A stretch of 60,758 nt of DNA from NCBI GenBank assembly GCA_025463055.1, contig JAOAPV010000083.1:1-60758 (forward strand), given 5' to 3'. The DNA comes from Candidatus Acidiferrum typicum (GTDB taxonomy: Bacteria; Acidobacteriota; Terriglobia; Acidiferrales; UBA7541). A program made the position numbers and the translations under genes. Shown here one piece after another: positions 35,708 through 44,432 of the stretch. The notes under the pieces are model-generated. The model saw nothing but the letters and a program-made list of their open reading frames with translations, was not told where the DNA came from and searched no databases. How positions within the stretch are numbered: the first letter of the stretch is position 1; each line of letters starts with the position of its first letter.

Positions 35708-37000
35708 ATGGACGCGAGCGCTTCCCCGAAAACGAGTCTGAGCAGCACATTTGAATCTGATGTTCGCAAGATTATTGCGGCCGAGCACGTTCGAACGGCT
35801 GGAGCAAGCGACGCCGTGGCGGGCGTGCAGCCGAGCCTTGTTGTGGAGCCCGGGAACGAGCAGGAATTGGCGAAAGTTTTGAAGCTGGCGAATGACGTAG
35901 GAATGGCAGTGATTCCGCGCGGCGGGGGAACGAAGCTGGAATGGGGAAACCGGCCGGCCCGCGCGGATTTGATTTTGTCCACCGCGCGGATGAATCGAGT
36001 AATCGAGCATGCATGGGCGGACTTGACGGTGAGCGCTGAGGCGGGTTGCACGATCGCGAAATTGCAGGACACGGTTGCCAAGCATGGGCAGCGGCTGGCG
36101 CTTGATCCGCTGTGGCCCGAGCGCGCGACTGTCGGAGGTGTGCTGTCGACAAATGATAGCGGAGTGCTGCGCTTGCGATTTGGTTCGCTTCGAGATTTGG
36201 TGATTGGCGCTACCGTGGCATTGGCAGATGGGACGGTGGCGAGCAGCGGCGGCAAAGTAGTGAAGAATGTGGCGGGGTACGATTTACCCAAGCTGGTCAC
36301 TGGCGCATTCGGGACCCTAGGAGTGATTACGCGCGCGATTTTTCGATTACACCCGCTGCCAAAGGAAAAGCGGACGATTTCCGTCGTAACGAGGGATTTG
36401 ACAGAGGCGCAGCGGCTGGTGCTTGCGATTCAAAATTCAAAACTGGCTCATTCGGCGTTGCAGATTCGCTGTGGAGCGGAGATGCAGCCGCGCGTCGATG
36501 TCCTATTCGAAGGTACGGAAACGGGGTTGAGCGCGCAGAGCGCACAACTGAAATTGATGGCCGGGGAAGCCAGAGAAGACGACGCGGGAGGGAAGGTGTG
36601 GAACAGACGGGAGGAGATATTGTCGAGAACAGAAAGCGACGGAGAGAATTGTGCGATGGGGAAATTCACTACGCTGCCGGTGGAGATTGCCGAGACGGTG
36701 GCGATGATCGGGAAGATTGCTGCGTCAGGTTTGCGATGGAGTGTGGTTGCGCAAGCGACGGGGATTGGATTGGTGCTCATCGACGGAGCGGTTTCGGAGA
36801 TTGCTGCGGCACTGCGAGGGCTGCGCGAATGGCTTGGAATCCGAGGAGGATCGCTGGTGGTTGTGCGGCGGCCTGCGGGCATGGCGGAGCTTGACGCGTG
36901 GGGAGATTCGGGCGATGCGCTTGGATTGATGCAAGCGGTTAAACGTCAATTTGATCAGCAGGGCACTTTGAACCCGGGACGGTTTGTGGGCGGAATTTAG
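35708..37000 (+). CDS. glcE: glycolate oxidase subunit GlcE
   Basis: The second FAD-binding subunit, 430 residues, with the PCMH core VIPRGGGTKLEWGN, LDPLWPERATVGGVLSTNDSG and NVAGYDLPKLVTGAFGTLGVIT. It lacks the long GlcD-type cap, as expected for GlcE. The ATG follows the glcD stop with no gap, indicating translational coupling. The C-terminus ends QQGTLNPGRFVGGI, typical of the family. Confidence 0.93.
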   Translation: MDASASPKTSLSSTFESDVRKIIAAEHVRTAGASDAVAGVQPSLVVEPGNEQELAKVLKLANDVGMAVIPRGGGTKLEWGNRPARADLILSTARMNRVIEHAWADLTVSAEAGCTIAKLQDTVAKHGQRLALDPLWPERATVGGVLSTNDSGVLRLRFGSLRDLVIGATVALADGTVASSGGKVVKNVAGYDLPKLVTGAFGTLGVITRAIFRLHPLPKEKRTISVVTRDLTEAQRLVLAIQNSKLAHSALQIRCGAEMQPRVDVLFEGTETGLSAQSAQLKLMAGEAREDDAGGKVWNRREEILSRTESDGENCAMGKFTTLPVEIAETVAMIGKIAASGLRWSVVAQATGIGLVLIDGAVSEIAAALRGLREWLGIRGGSLVVVRRPAGMAELDAWGDSGDALGLMQAVKRQFDQQGTLNPGRFVGGI

Positions 37001-37100
37001 ATGTGAACCGCGGACGGAGTGAAAGACGAGGCTTCTCACAGAGCGAATAGAGGAAAGCGCAGAGAGGGCACAGAGCAGGCAAGCAGAGGATGACCAGCAC

Positions 37101-38438
37101 TTGGTAGTAATCGAAGACAAAAAGCAAGCGTCTAGCGGAAGCGCGTTTGATGCGAAGCACCCGCCTTCGCGCGAGATTATCGATCAGTGCGTGCACTGCG
37201 GATTTTGCTTGCCGGTGTGTCCGACGTACGCTTTGTGGAACGAAGAGATGGATTCGCCGCGCGGGCGAATTTACTTGATGAAGCTGGCAGCGGACGGGCA
37301 AGCGACGATTAATTCGCAATGGGTGGGGCACTTCGATACTTGCCTGGGATGCATGGCATGCATGACGGCGTGCCCTTCGGGCGTGGATTACGGAAAATTG
37401 ATTGAGGCAACGCGCGCGCAGATTGAACGGAAGTATGACCGCGGGTGGCTCGAGAGATTCTACCGGCGATTGATCTTCGCGATTTTCACGCGGCCAGATC
37501 GATTGCACATGATGCGATTGCCGTTGCTGCTGTATCAGCGTTCTGGGCTGCAGAGGTTGGTACGACGCAGCGGTGCCCTGCAACTACTGCCGAAGCGCTT
37601 GCAGGCAATGGAAGCGCTGTTGCCGCAGTTGCCCCCATCGGAAGCGGTTGCGGAAGTGACGCCGGCGATTGGAGCAAAGCGCCGGCGAGTCGGGATGTTG
37701 CTCGGCTGCGTGCAGCGAGAATTTTTTCCGCAAGTGAATGCCGCGACGGCTCGAGTGCTGGCGGCGGAGGGCTGCGAGGTGGTCAGCCCGGCGGACCAGC
37801 CTTGTTGCGGCGCACTTCTGGTGCACGCCGGCGAGGAAGACGGTGCACTGGCGCTGGCGCGGCACTTGGTCAATGTTTTCGAGCGCGCAGAAGTGGACAC
37901 GATTGTGACGAACGCGGCGGGCTGTGGTTCGAACATGAAAGAGTACGGACATTTGTTGCGCGATGATCCGAACTATGCGGAGCGCGCGAAGAAATTCTCC
38001 GCAAAGTGCCAGGACATCAGCGAAGTCCTGGCCAACATGACGCCGTACGCCAAGCGCAATCCTCTGCGGCTGCGTGTAGCCTTTCACGATTCCTGCCATT
38101 TGCAACACGCGCAGGGCGTTCGCGCTGAGCCGCGAAGTTTGCTCGCGGGAATTCCCCAACTGGAGCTTCTGGAGATTCCGGAAGCCCCAATTTGCTGCGG
38201 CTCCGCGGGGATTTATAATTTGGTGCAACCGGACGCAGCGAACGCGCTAGGTGACCGCAAGGCGGGACTGATCGCGCCGCTCGATGCGGATGTGGTAGTC
38301 ACCGGAAATCCTGGCTGCATTCTGCAGTTGCAAGCGTCCCTTGAGCGCGCAGGAAAGAAAATTCCCGTAATACACACAATTCAGCTTCTAGACGCCTCGA
38401 TACGAGGCCAGTTGTTGCCGCGCGCTATTCGCGGCTAG
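37101..38438 (+). CDS. glcF: glycolate oxidase iron-sulfur subunit GlcF
   Basis: This subunit transfers electrons from GlcDE to the quinone pool. Of its 445 residues, the N-terminal part binds two 4Fe-4S clusters (CVHCGFCLPVCP and CLGCMACMTACP). Two cysteine-rich CCG domains follow, with GCVQREFFPQVN plus CCGALLVHAG, and FHDSCHLQHAQG plus CCGSAGIYNL. The start is uncertain: the frame opens with TTG at 37101 after a 100-bp gap from glcE that holds purine-rich repeat-like sequence, and an ATG at 37090 runs straight into a stop. Its 3' end overlaps the convergent M28 peptidase gene by 14 bp. Confidence 0.94.
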   Translation: MVVIEDKKQASSGSAFDAKHPPSREIIDQCVHCGFCLPVCPTYALWNEEMDSPRGRIYLMKLAADGQATINSQWVGHFDTCLGCMACMTACPSGVDYGKLIEATRAQIERKYDRGWLERFYRRLIFAIFTRPDRLHMMRLPLLLYQRSGLQRLVRRSGALQLLPKRLQAMEALLPQLPPSEAVAEVTPAIGAKRRRVGMLLGCVQREFFPQVNAATARVLAAEGCEVVSPADQPCCGALLVHAGEEDGALALARHLVNVFERAEVDTIVTNAAGCGSNMKEYGHLLRDDPNYAERAKKFSAKCQDISEVLANMTPYAKRNPLRLRVAFHDSCHLQHAQGVRAEPRSLLAGIPQLELLEIPEAPICCGSAGIYNLVQPDAANALGDRKAGLIAPLDADVVVTGNPGCILQLQASLERAGKKIPVIHTIQLLDASIRGQLLPRAIRG

Positions 38439-39294
38439 CGCGAGCCGGCACTTCCGGTGCAGTTGCGTCCAAGAAAGCGAGGTAGGCCGCAAGCAGGCGG
38501 TAGGTCTGGTAGTAATCGTCGAGGCGCATGACCGACAATTTATCCTTCGATGTGTGAAGAATTCGCGCGTTCCATGTTTCCTGACTCAGCGAGTGAATCG
38601 TAATACGAGGGATTTTGCGCACCGCGAATTGTTCCGCATCGCTGCTACCTACCTGCTCCACATTGACACCCGTGACCGGTAACTTTAACTGCCTAGCAAG
38701 GTAGACCAGTTCACCGGTCAAGCGTTTGTCCGAGTGGCTGGCCCAGACCTCGGTGGGCGCCAAACCTAGCGTGTCCATGTTTACCATCGCGTCCGTCGCA
38801 GCAACCTGTTCCTTGGTCATTTGTTGTACGTAGAAACGCGATCCGACTTCGCCTTTCTCTTCATCGGTAAACCCAATGAAAATGTATGTATGCCGACGTG
38901 GCTCGCCCCTTAACGCTTCGTAGAGCGAAGGCAACAGGGACGCCCCGCTCCAGTTATCTACAACGCCGTCACCTGCGGAGACTCGATCAAAATGTGCTCC
39001 AACGATGACGACTTTGTCCGAACTGCCCGGCAGAACGCAAATTACGTTTGGGACCTTCGATCCCTTCACTGGTTGTTCGGTAACGTTTTTGTCGCTGCAG
39101 CCAGCATCACTGAACAACTGCTTGAGTGTGATTTCGCGTTGCCTGTTGTCGCCTGGGTATTCTCGGAGGCGTGTTTCGATGACTTGGCGCCCGACGGGAT
39201 CGAACCGCAACTCGGTAGCAGCGGCGACTCGAAAGAGAAGCAGCGACACGGTGGCCGCCGCGCAAATGTTCGATCGCCGAATCAGGTGTAACAT
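38425..39294 (-). CDS. M28 family zinc aminopeptidase, secreted
   Basis: A 289-residue exported metallopeptidase. After a signal peptide (about 8-26) the M28 metal ligands appear in order: His in GAHFD, Asp in VDNWSGA, Glu pair in FTDEEKG, Asp in VNMDTLG and a late His in LHTSKD. This matches di-zinc aminopeptidases that trim N-terminal residues from peptides. Its gene converges on glcF. It lies 39 bp downstream of an M20 hydrolase gene in the same direction, so the two are probably co-transcribed. Confidence 0.92.
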   Translation of the reverse strand: MLHLIRRSNICAAATVSLLLFRVAAATELRFDPVGRQVIETRLREYPGDNRQREITLKQLFSDAGCSDKNVTEQPVKGSKVPNVICVLPGSSDKVVIVGAHFDRVSAGDGVVDNWSGASLLPSLYEALRGEPRRHTYIFIGFTDEEKGEVGSRFYVQQMTKEQVAATDAMVNMDTLGLAPTEVWASHSDKRLTGELVYLARQLKLPVTGVNVEQVGSSDAEQFAVRKIPRITIHSLSQETWNARILHTSKDKLSVMRLDDYYQTYRLLAAYLAFLDATAPEVPARASRE

Positions 39295-39333
39295 CTGGCT
39301 GTATTACTCCCGTACTTAATCTCGCTCGAAAGT

Positions 39334-40677
39334 CTATCGAGCGTCCACAAGCAGAAGTGAGCGGTAGAGAACCTCCGCGCCGTTCGCTACGTCGGGCCAG
39401 GAAGTGAACTCTTTGGGGGAATGGCTGATGCCGTCGCGGCTGGGAACGAAGATCATGCCGAATGGAGCGAGCTTGGCCATTTGTTGGGCGTCGTGGACTG
39501 CGCCGCTGGGCAGATCCATGGTGGCGAGTCCGAGTGACTTCGCGGCCTCTCGAATGGCGGCTTGGATGGAAGGGTCCGTGCGTGCCGCCGTTACATTATC
39601 GAATTCGGTGCAGCGGGTCTCCACGTTTTCCTCTTTGTCGATTTGCTTCAGCTTCTGCTGGACCTGGTCCCACATGCGCTCAATTTTGGCGGCGTCGAGA
39701 TCGCGCAGCTCAATGGGAAATTCAACGCGGCCGGGAATGACGTTGACCGCACCCGGTTCTGCCTTCACATAGCCCACGGTGCCGACTTGGCGGCCCTTTT
39801 CCGCACGCACGACCTCGCGCACTGCGAGCAAATCGCGCGATGCTGCCGCGAGAGCGTCTTTCCTTCGATCCATGGGCGTGGTGCCTGCATGATTCGCGAA
39901 ACCCGTCGCGACGCAGCGCCAGCGGTTTAGTCCGACGATTCCTTGCACGACCCCGATAGGAACTTTGGCCTCGTCGAGGTTCGGGCCCTGTTCAATGTGC
40001 AATTCGAGGTAACTGGCCAAAGCGCCGCGCGCAATCCGCGCATCCGTGAGATGAGCAGGATCCTGCCCATAGCGACGGAGCCAATCTGCGACGGTAAGGC
40101 CCTGCTCATCCTTCCGCTCGAGGATTTCCGATCCGATCAAACCCGCGGCGATCCCAGAGCCCATAGTGCCTACGCCGAAATGATTGCCTTCTTCGTTCAT
40201 CCAGATGACCACTTCGAGCGGGTGCCGAGTCTTGACGGCTCCCTGGTTCAGCGCATTTATCACTTCGATCGCGCCGAGGCTGCCGACATCGCCGTCGAAG
40301 TTTCCGCCTTTCAGGACGGAGTCGATGTGTGAACCAAAGAGGAGCACGGGTAGGTTCTCGGAGCCGGCGCGCCTGCCGAAAATGTTGGCGGCGGCATCCG
40401 TACGCACCTCGAGTCCGGCTTGCTTCATCAGCCCGATGACGTATTCACGCGCGGGTAGCTCGGTTTCTGAATACGCGAGGCGCGTGACGCCACCTTCCGG
40501 ATTGCGTCCAAACTCGCTTAGCTTTTCGAGCGTGCCTTGCAGGCGCTGCAAATTGATATGAAATTTCGAGGCGGCAGGAGTTTGAACAGGTGCGCCAGAG
40601 TTCGGGACCGATTGCGCCGAAGCGGAAGAAAAAAATGAGGACAGAATTGCTAGAACGATGAGGGCGCGCGGGCGCAT
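39334..40677 (-). CDS. M20 family hydantoinase/carbamoylase-type hydrolase, secreted
   Basis: The 447-residue product has a signal peptide (MRPRALIVLAILSSFFSSASA). Its M20 domain matches N-carbamoyl-L-amino-acid hydrolases and allantoate amidohydrolases: metal His/Asp in GSHIDSV and the GGNFDGDVG block, the Glu pair in WMNEEGNHFG, ELHIEQGPNL and the late His in DGISHSP. The dimerisation domain holds GFANHAGTTPMDRRKDA. Family members usually act in the cytoplasm, so the clear signal peptide points to a peptidase-like role outside. The ATG has AGGAG six bases upstream. It is first of a two-gene unit with the M28 peptidase. Confidence 0.9.
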   Translation of the reverse strand: MRPRALIVLAILSSFFSSASAQSVPNSGAPVQTPAASKFHINLQRLQGTLEKLSEFGRNPEGGVTRLAYSETELPAREYVIGLMKQAGLEVRTDAAANIFGRRAGSENLPVLLFGSHIDSVLKGGNFDGDVGSLGAIEVINALNQGAVKTRHPLEVVIWMNEEGNHFGVGTMGSGIAAGLIGSEILERKDEQGLTVADWLRRYGQDPAHLTDARIARGALASYLELHIEQGPNLDEAKVPIGVVQGIVGLNRWRCVATGFANHAGTTPMDRRKDALAAASRDLLAVREVVRAEKGRQVGTVGYVKAEPGAVNVIPGRVEFPIELRDLDAAKIERMWDQVQQKLKQIDKEENVETRCTEFDNVTAARTDPSIQAAIREAAKSLGLATMDLPSGAVHDAQQMAKLAPFGMIFVPSRDGISHSPKEFTSWPDVANGAEVLYRSLLLVDAR

Positions 40678-41015
40678 GAAGAGCTCCTAGCAGATCATAG
40701 GCTTGCGAACGGGAGATGGTAACAGTGCGACGACGTTGAGTCGAGTCAACGACTCGGACGCGGGGAATGATTCGTGATCGCGGGGGGCAAGTCGGCACAA
40801 ACGTGAAACAAACCTGACGCTATCGTACGCTAGCGTATCGAAGTCGTGCAAATAAAAAAGCGAAAAAAGAGAAGTCGGACGTGCGCGGAGCGGTGCCTAT
40901 ACGGCGCATCGCTAAGGAGGGTTTCGCCGCGACTAAAGCCCAGACTACGGTTTTCTAAGGATATGACTCGTATCGGCTTCCGCCTGATAGGGTCTTATTG
41001 TCCGGAAGGAGTCGC
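40678..41015. other. intergenic region with palindromes
   Basis: No gene is supported. A perfect 12-bp palindrome, TACGCTAGCGTA, lies at 40826-40837, and GAGTCG/CGACTC pair near 40738-40755. Either may be an operator for the plus-strand gene at 41016. Confidence 0.4.
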
Positions 41016-41792
41016 ATGTCTAAGGCGAAAACACGTTATGAGCAGGTGCCGCTTGAGGTAGTCCGAAAGAATGTTGAGGAAGAACTCCGTCTACAAGGCG
41101 GTTTTGAACAGGTTCGAGGAACCCTTACTAGGCTCGATATTTTCCAGGTGGAAAGCGGAGGCGGCGTGCGCTGGCTGAGAACCGCCGAAAACATTGGAGA
41201 AGCCAAGGCGCATGTGCAGGATTTGGGGCTACATTCACCGAGTGAGTACATCATCTTGGATCAACTAACAGGGAATAAACTCGTCATCCCGCCTGATGAA
41301 GGCGCTGGCGCTGCGACGTGGAGCCTCTCGCGATTGCGGATTTGGGAGACGCTTTACAAAGAGGCGCGCAGAGAAATTGACCCGCAAAAGTTAATGGAGC
41401 GAATCAGCGCCGCAGAGAGCGCAATATTTCAGAGGCTGCAAGAAATAGACGAATGGCCCGGCGGAAAATCCGAAATGATGGCGATCCTTGACGCTTTAGA
41501 AGCATTGTTCGCGATAAAGGATGAGAAGCTCAACTGGCAGCGGTTATTTGAGAACCTGCTCCTTGAGCATCGTCCGCAAGAACTTTCCGGCAAGATTCGA
41601 GTGACCGAAGCTGCCATCTATAAACGTCTGCAGGAGATGGCGCACGATTGGAGCGATCAGCTAGAGCGCGAAGCCATTGCCGATGCCATGTCTAACTTGC
41701 GAATACTTCAGCAAGACAGAATGTCAATTCCGGATGGGGTTGATTTCGAACAAATAGACCAATCCCAGTGGGACACAAATAAACTGGAGTAA
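41016..41792 (+). CDS. hypothetical protein with internal helical duplication
   Basis: The 258-residue product is soluble, acidic to neutral and mostly helical. Residues 1-110 hold a compact N-terminal part. Then two ~50-residue units repeat (122-170 and 186-235), sharing the pattern DPQKL/RPQEL, I-x-x-x-E-S/A-AI-F/Y-x-RLQE, and a second helix with a charged EREAI-type start. Each unit looks like a helical hairpin. I do not recognise the family. The ATG has AAGGAG five bases upstream, which makes the start secure. The next gene on the other strand is trxC, 16 bp away tail to tail. Confidence 0.7.
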   Translation: MSKAKTRYEQVPLEVVRKNVEEELRLQGGFEQVRGTLTRLDIFQVESGGGVRWLRTAENIGEAKAHVQDLGLHSPSEYIILDQLTGNKLVIPPDEGAGAATWSLSRLRIWETLYKEARREIDPQKLMERISAAESAIFQRLQEIDEWPGGKSEMMAILDALEALFAIKDEKLNWQRLFENLLLEHRPQELSGKIRVTEAAIYKRLQEMAHDWSDQLEREAIADAMSNLRILQQDRMSIPDGVDFEQIDQSQWDTNKLE

Positions 41793-41808
41793 GAAGCGGA
41801 ACGGCATG

Positions 41809-42252
41809 TCAGGCGGAGACGGGAGCGGCGGCCCGGAGCCACTGCTCCATTTGGTCGTGACCTACGACGCCAGGCTGCTGCATTACCATGCGGCCACCAT
41901 TGAGGACGACAAAGTTGGGTATACCGCGCACGTTGTAACGTTCGGCGAGCTGCGGATATTTTTCTGTGTCGACCTTTATCACTACGGCTTTGCCGGCCAT
42001 GTCGGCAGCGGTGCGCGCGACTTCAGGAGCGGCGGCGCGACACGGGCCGCACCAATCAGCCCAGAAATCTACGAGTACGGGAACAGGCGTGTTCCGAATA
42101 ATTTCGTCGAATTGCACATCGTCGACCGCCAGGGGCTCAGCGACGGGTGGCAGGGGCGATTTGCAAGCTCCGCAACGGCCAGTGCTGGCGAGATACTTGG
42201 CGGGGACCCGATTTTTTTGTCCGCAATTAGTGCAACCGCGAATGACAGGCAT
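41809..42252 (-). CDS. trxC: thioredoxin 2 (zinc-binding TrxC type)
   Basis: A cytoplasmic disulfide reductase of 147 residues. An N-terminal zinc finger is formed by Cys7-x2-Cys10 and Cys27-x2-Cys30, followed by a thioredoxin fold with the active site WCGPC (67-71) and the cis-Pro in RGIPNF. The zinc finger marks the TrxC subgroup, tied to oxidative stress in other bacteria. GGAGG lies six bases before the ATG. It sits 82 bp downstream of the DUF1931 gene in the same direction and may share its transcript. Confidence 0.95.
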   Translation of the reverse strand: MPVIRGCTNCGQKNRVPAKYLASTGRCGACKSPLPPVAEPLAVDDVQFDEIIRNTPVPVLVDFWADWCGPCRAAAPEVARTAADMAGKAVVIKVDTEKYPQLAERYNVRGIPNFVVLNGGRMVMQQPGVVGHDQMEQWLRAAAPVSA

Positions 42253-42334
42253 ACGGGACCTCCGTCACATTGAACTGGCGCTAAAGATAGGATGCAAGCG
42301 ATTGGTAAAAAGCCTTTCGTAGGGACGGAACGGT

Positions 42335-42832
42335 CTATAGCAGCAGGTGAAAGATTTGAAACGCGCGCTCCCAGTGTTCGGTTGCCGGATGCTTGGTTTG
42401 GGGATCGAGGATTTTAAATGCGCGCACGACCGCAAGAGTTAACCCACCCGCGATAGCCGGCAAATGAGCTTCCACTTCGTCGCTATAGGCAAGGTCGATC
42501 TCCGGCTCTGGAACGGCGCGGCTTAAGATGGGCTCGAGTCCGATGTCCAGGTCAAGCGCCTCGAAAGCGTGAATACTTTCCTGGAGTCCCTTGGTGATAG
42601 GTAGATCCCGCGGTTCTACCCGGATCCGGTCATTGGCCTTGGCCGTGCGCTGCGCCATTAGGAGCATGTCCGCTACCTTTTGGTCGACAAAGTCGTAGTA
42701 GCGCTTGATGTCCTCTTTGTCGACGTCCAAGCCCGCGGCGGCGCGAAAAAAATGCTCAATCTGGTGCGTGCCTTGGACGTGCTTATACGGCTTTATGTTG
42801 TGAACTGGTTGAAGTGGACCTGGAGTCTGCAT
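42335..42832 (-). CDS. DUF1931 histone-fold protein
   Basis: The 165-residue product matches the DUF1931 family as I know it: HQIEHFFRAAAGLDVDKEDI, RYYDFVDQKVADMLLMAQRT, then KANDRIRVEPRDLPITKGLQESI, then a second helical half (residues ~85-160). A structure from Aquifex showed that this family folds as a pseudo-dimer of two histone folds in one chain. DNA binding is likely by analogy but not proven from sequence. The ATG at 42832 is chosen because GGAAG lies upstream at good spacing; the start at 42871 adds 13 unrelated residues. It is followed by trxC. Confidence 0.85.
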   Translation of the reverse strand: MQTPGPLQPVHNIKPYKHVQGTHQIEHFFRAAAGLDVDKEDIKRYYDFVDQKVADMLLMAQRTAKANDRIRVEPRDLPITKGLQESIHAFEALDLDIGLEPILSRAVPEPEIDLAYSDEVEAHLPAIAGGLTLAVVRAFKILDPQTKHPATEHWERAFQIFHLLL

Positions 42833-43185
42833 AGTGATCTTCCTGATTGAGGGAAACGCCCACGGGAACACAGTCGAACGGCGATAGACTAAGCGTCAAT
42901 CGGGAGAAATGCTTAGAAAATTTCTGACACCGAATCATGCGATCACTCATAGCGTAGGCGACGAGGGAATTGACTTTGATTGGGCGGAGGGCACTTTGCT
43001 CTCAATTATGGAGAGGTTACTGCGGATCAATTTTCGCCGTGGGTTCGTGCTACGATTGCGGTCAGCGTAAAGGGACGCGTCCGTCCGCGGAAAGGGTAGA
43101 AGCCCACCCGTTTGCAACTCGTATTGGCGAACCTTCTTTCAGCCCGGCGTGCGGACAACGGGCGTTTTGTTGAAAGGAGGTCGCG
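42833..43185. other. intergenic region, divergent promoters presumed
   Basis: About 350 bp between two divergent genes. An imperfect inverted element, AGAAAT/ATTTCT, lies near 42905-42926. A 67-codon frame at 42970-43173 has no ribosome-binding site and an unlikely composition, so it is not called. Confidence 0.4.
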
Positions 43186-44400
43186 ATGCCGACCAATCCG
43201 CAAGAAGCTCCGCGTCCGCTTCCAGAACGTCCTAATCTCCGCCATTTGAAAGATCAAGCAAAGGATCTGCTTAAGTCCGGCGGAGCTGACTCGCTTACCG
43301 ACGCGCAATTCAAAATCGCTCGTGTTTATGGTTTCGCGAGCTGGTCCAAGCTCAAGAAGCATGTCGAAGCTGTTGAGGAGTTCGGCGAACTCAAGCGCGC
43401 CATTGATACAAATAACTTGGAGGGAGTGAAGACTCTGATGTCGGGTAACCCGGCGCTCCATCGCGCTCCGCTGGGCTACGGCAAAAACGGCCCGCTCACT
43501 TGGGTAGCGGAGTGCCGCGTGCCTTGGGAGCCCCCCGGCCCCAAGAGATTAGCGATAGCAAAGTGGATGATCGAAAACGGCTCGGACGTGCATCAGGGCG
43601 GCGACGGCCCGCTCATGCGAGCCGCTCTCGTCGGCCATCGCATTCCTATGATGGAGCTCCTGGTCTCAAACGGGGCCGACGTAAACGCGGAATGGAACGG
43701 CTACTACCCAATCATTTTCGCGCCCTGCGAGACGGTGCAGCCCGCGCCCTTGAAGTGGCTCCTCGACCACGGCGCAAATCCCAACTGCGCGAGGCCGGGT
43801 CGCAAGTATCCGGGCACGGCACTCGACCAGGTCATCGCCAGTTATGGCCGTTCACGAGAGCTGGGGGCCTGCATTGACATGCTTGTCGACGCCGGCGGCG
43901 TAACTAAGTACAACGTGCCGCCGGTGCTGGACTTGCTTCGCGGCCGTCTGGATCTTCTCGCTGAGCACCTCGATGCCGACCCCGCGCTCGTAAATCGTCG
44001 CTTCCCCGAATTGGACTTCGGCGTTACCGGCGCGCGCCAACTTACGCTGCAAGGCGCAACCTTGCTACATGTGGCAGCAGAGTATGGCAGCGTAGAAGCC
44101 GCCAGGCTCCTTCTCGATCGCGGCGCTGAGGTAAATGCCCCCGCAACGATCTCAGGGGAGGGAATCGGTGGGCAAACGCCGATCTTCCACGCAGTCACTC
44201 AGTACGGCGACTGGGGTTTGCCGGTTGCTCAGTTATTGGTAGAACGCGGCGCCGAACTATCGATACGAGTCGAGCTCCCCGGTCACTACGAGCGCGCAAG
44301 CGAAATCGTAGAATGCACGCCGATCGGGTACGCGAAGTTATTTCCCGGCAACGAAAAAAAGACCGTCGCATTCCTGCAAGGGCGAAGCGCGCCAGAATAA
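43186..44400 (+). CDS. ankyrin-repeat protein
   Basis: The 404-residue soluble protein has a short N-terminal helical region (PNLRHLKDQAKDLLKSG) followed by a YGFASWSKLKKHVE motif, often seen ahead of ankyrin arrays in bacterial proteins. Ankyrin repeats then run to the end: ARLLLDRGAEVNAP, KWLLDHGANPN, MELLVSNGADVNA and VAQLLVERGAELS are the clearest helix-turn-helix units. Such proteins bind partner proteins; no enzyme domain is present. AAGGAGG lies five bases before the ATG. No signal peptide is seen. Confidence 0.88.
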   Translation: MPTNPQEAPRPLPERPNLRHLKDQAKDLLKSGGADSLTDAQFKIARVYGFASWSKLKKHVEAVEEFGELKRAIDTNNLEGVKTLMSGNPALHRAPLGYGKNGPLTWVAECRVPWEPPGPKRLAIAKWMIENGSDVHQGGDGPLMRAALVGHRIPMMELLVSNGADVNAEWNGYYPIIFAPCETVQPAPLKWLLDHGANPNCARPGRKYPGTALDQVIASYGRSRELGACIDMLVDAGGVTKYNVPPVLDLLRGRLDLLAEHLDADPALVNRRFPELDFGVTGARQLTLQGATLLHVAAEYGSVEAARLLLDRGAEVNAPATISGEGIGGQTPIFHAVTQYGDWGLPVAQLLVERGAELSIRVELPGHYERASEIVECTPIGYAKLFPGNEKKTVAFLQGRSAPE

Positions 44401-44432
44401 CTGTGACATGGACAATTAGGAACAACGACTGA

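Noticed and set aside
42970-43173. Short plus-strand gene before the ankyrin protein
   Set aside because: No ribosome-binding site, unlikely composition, and it lies in the presumed promoter region.
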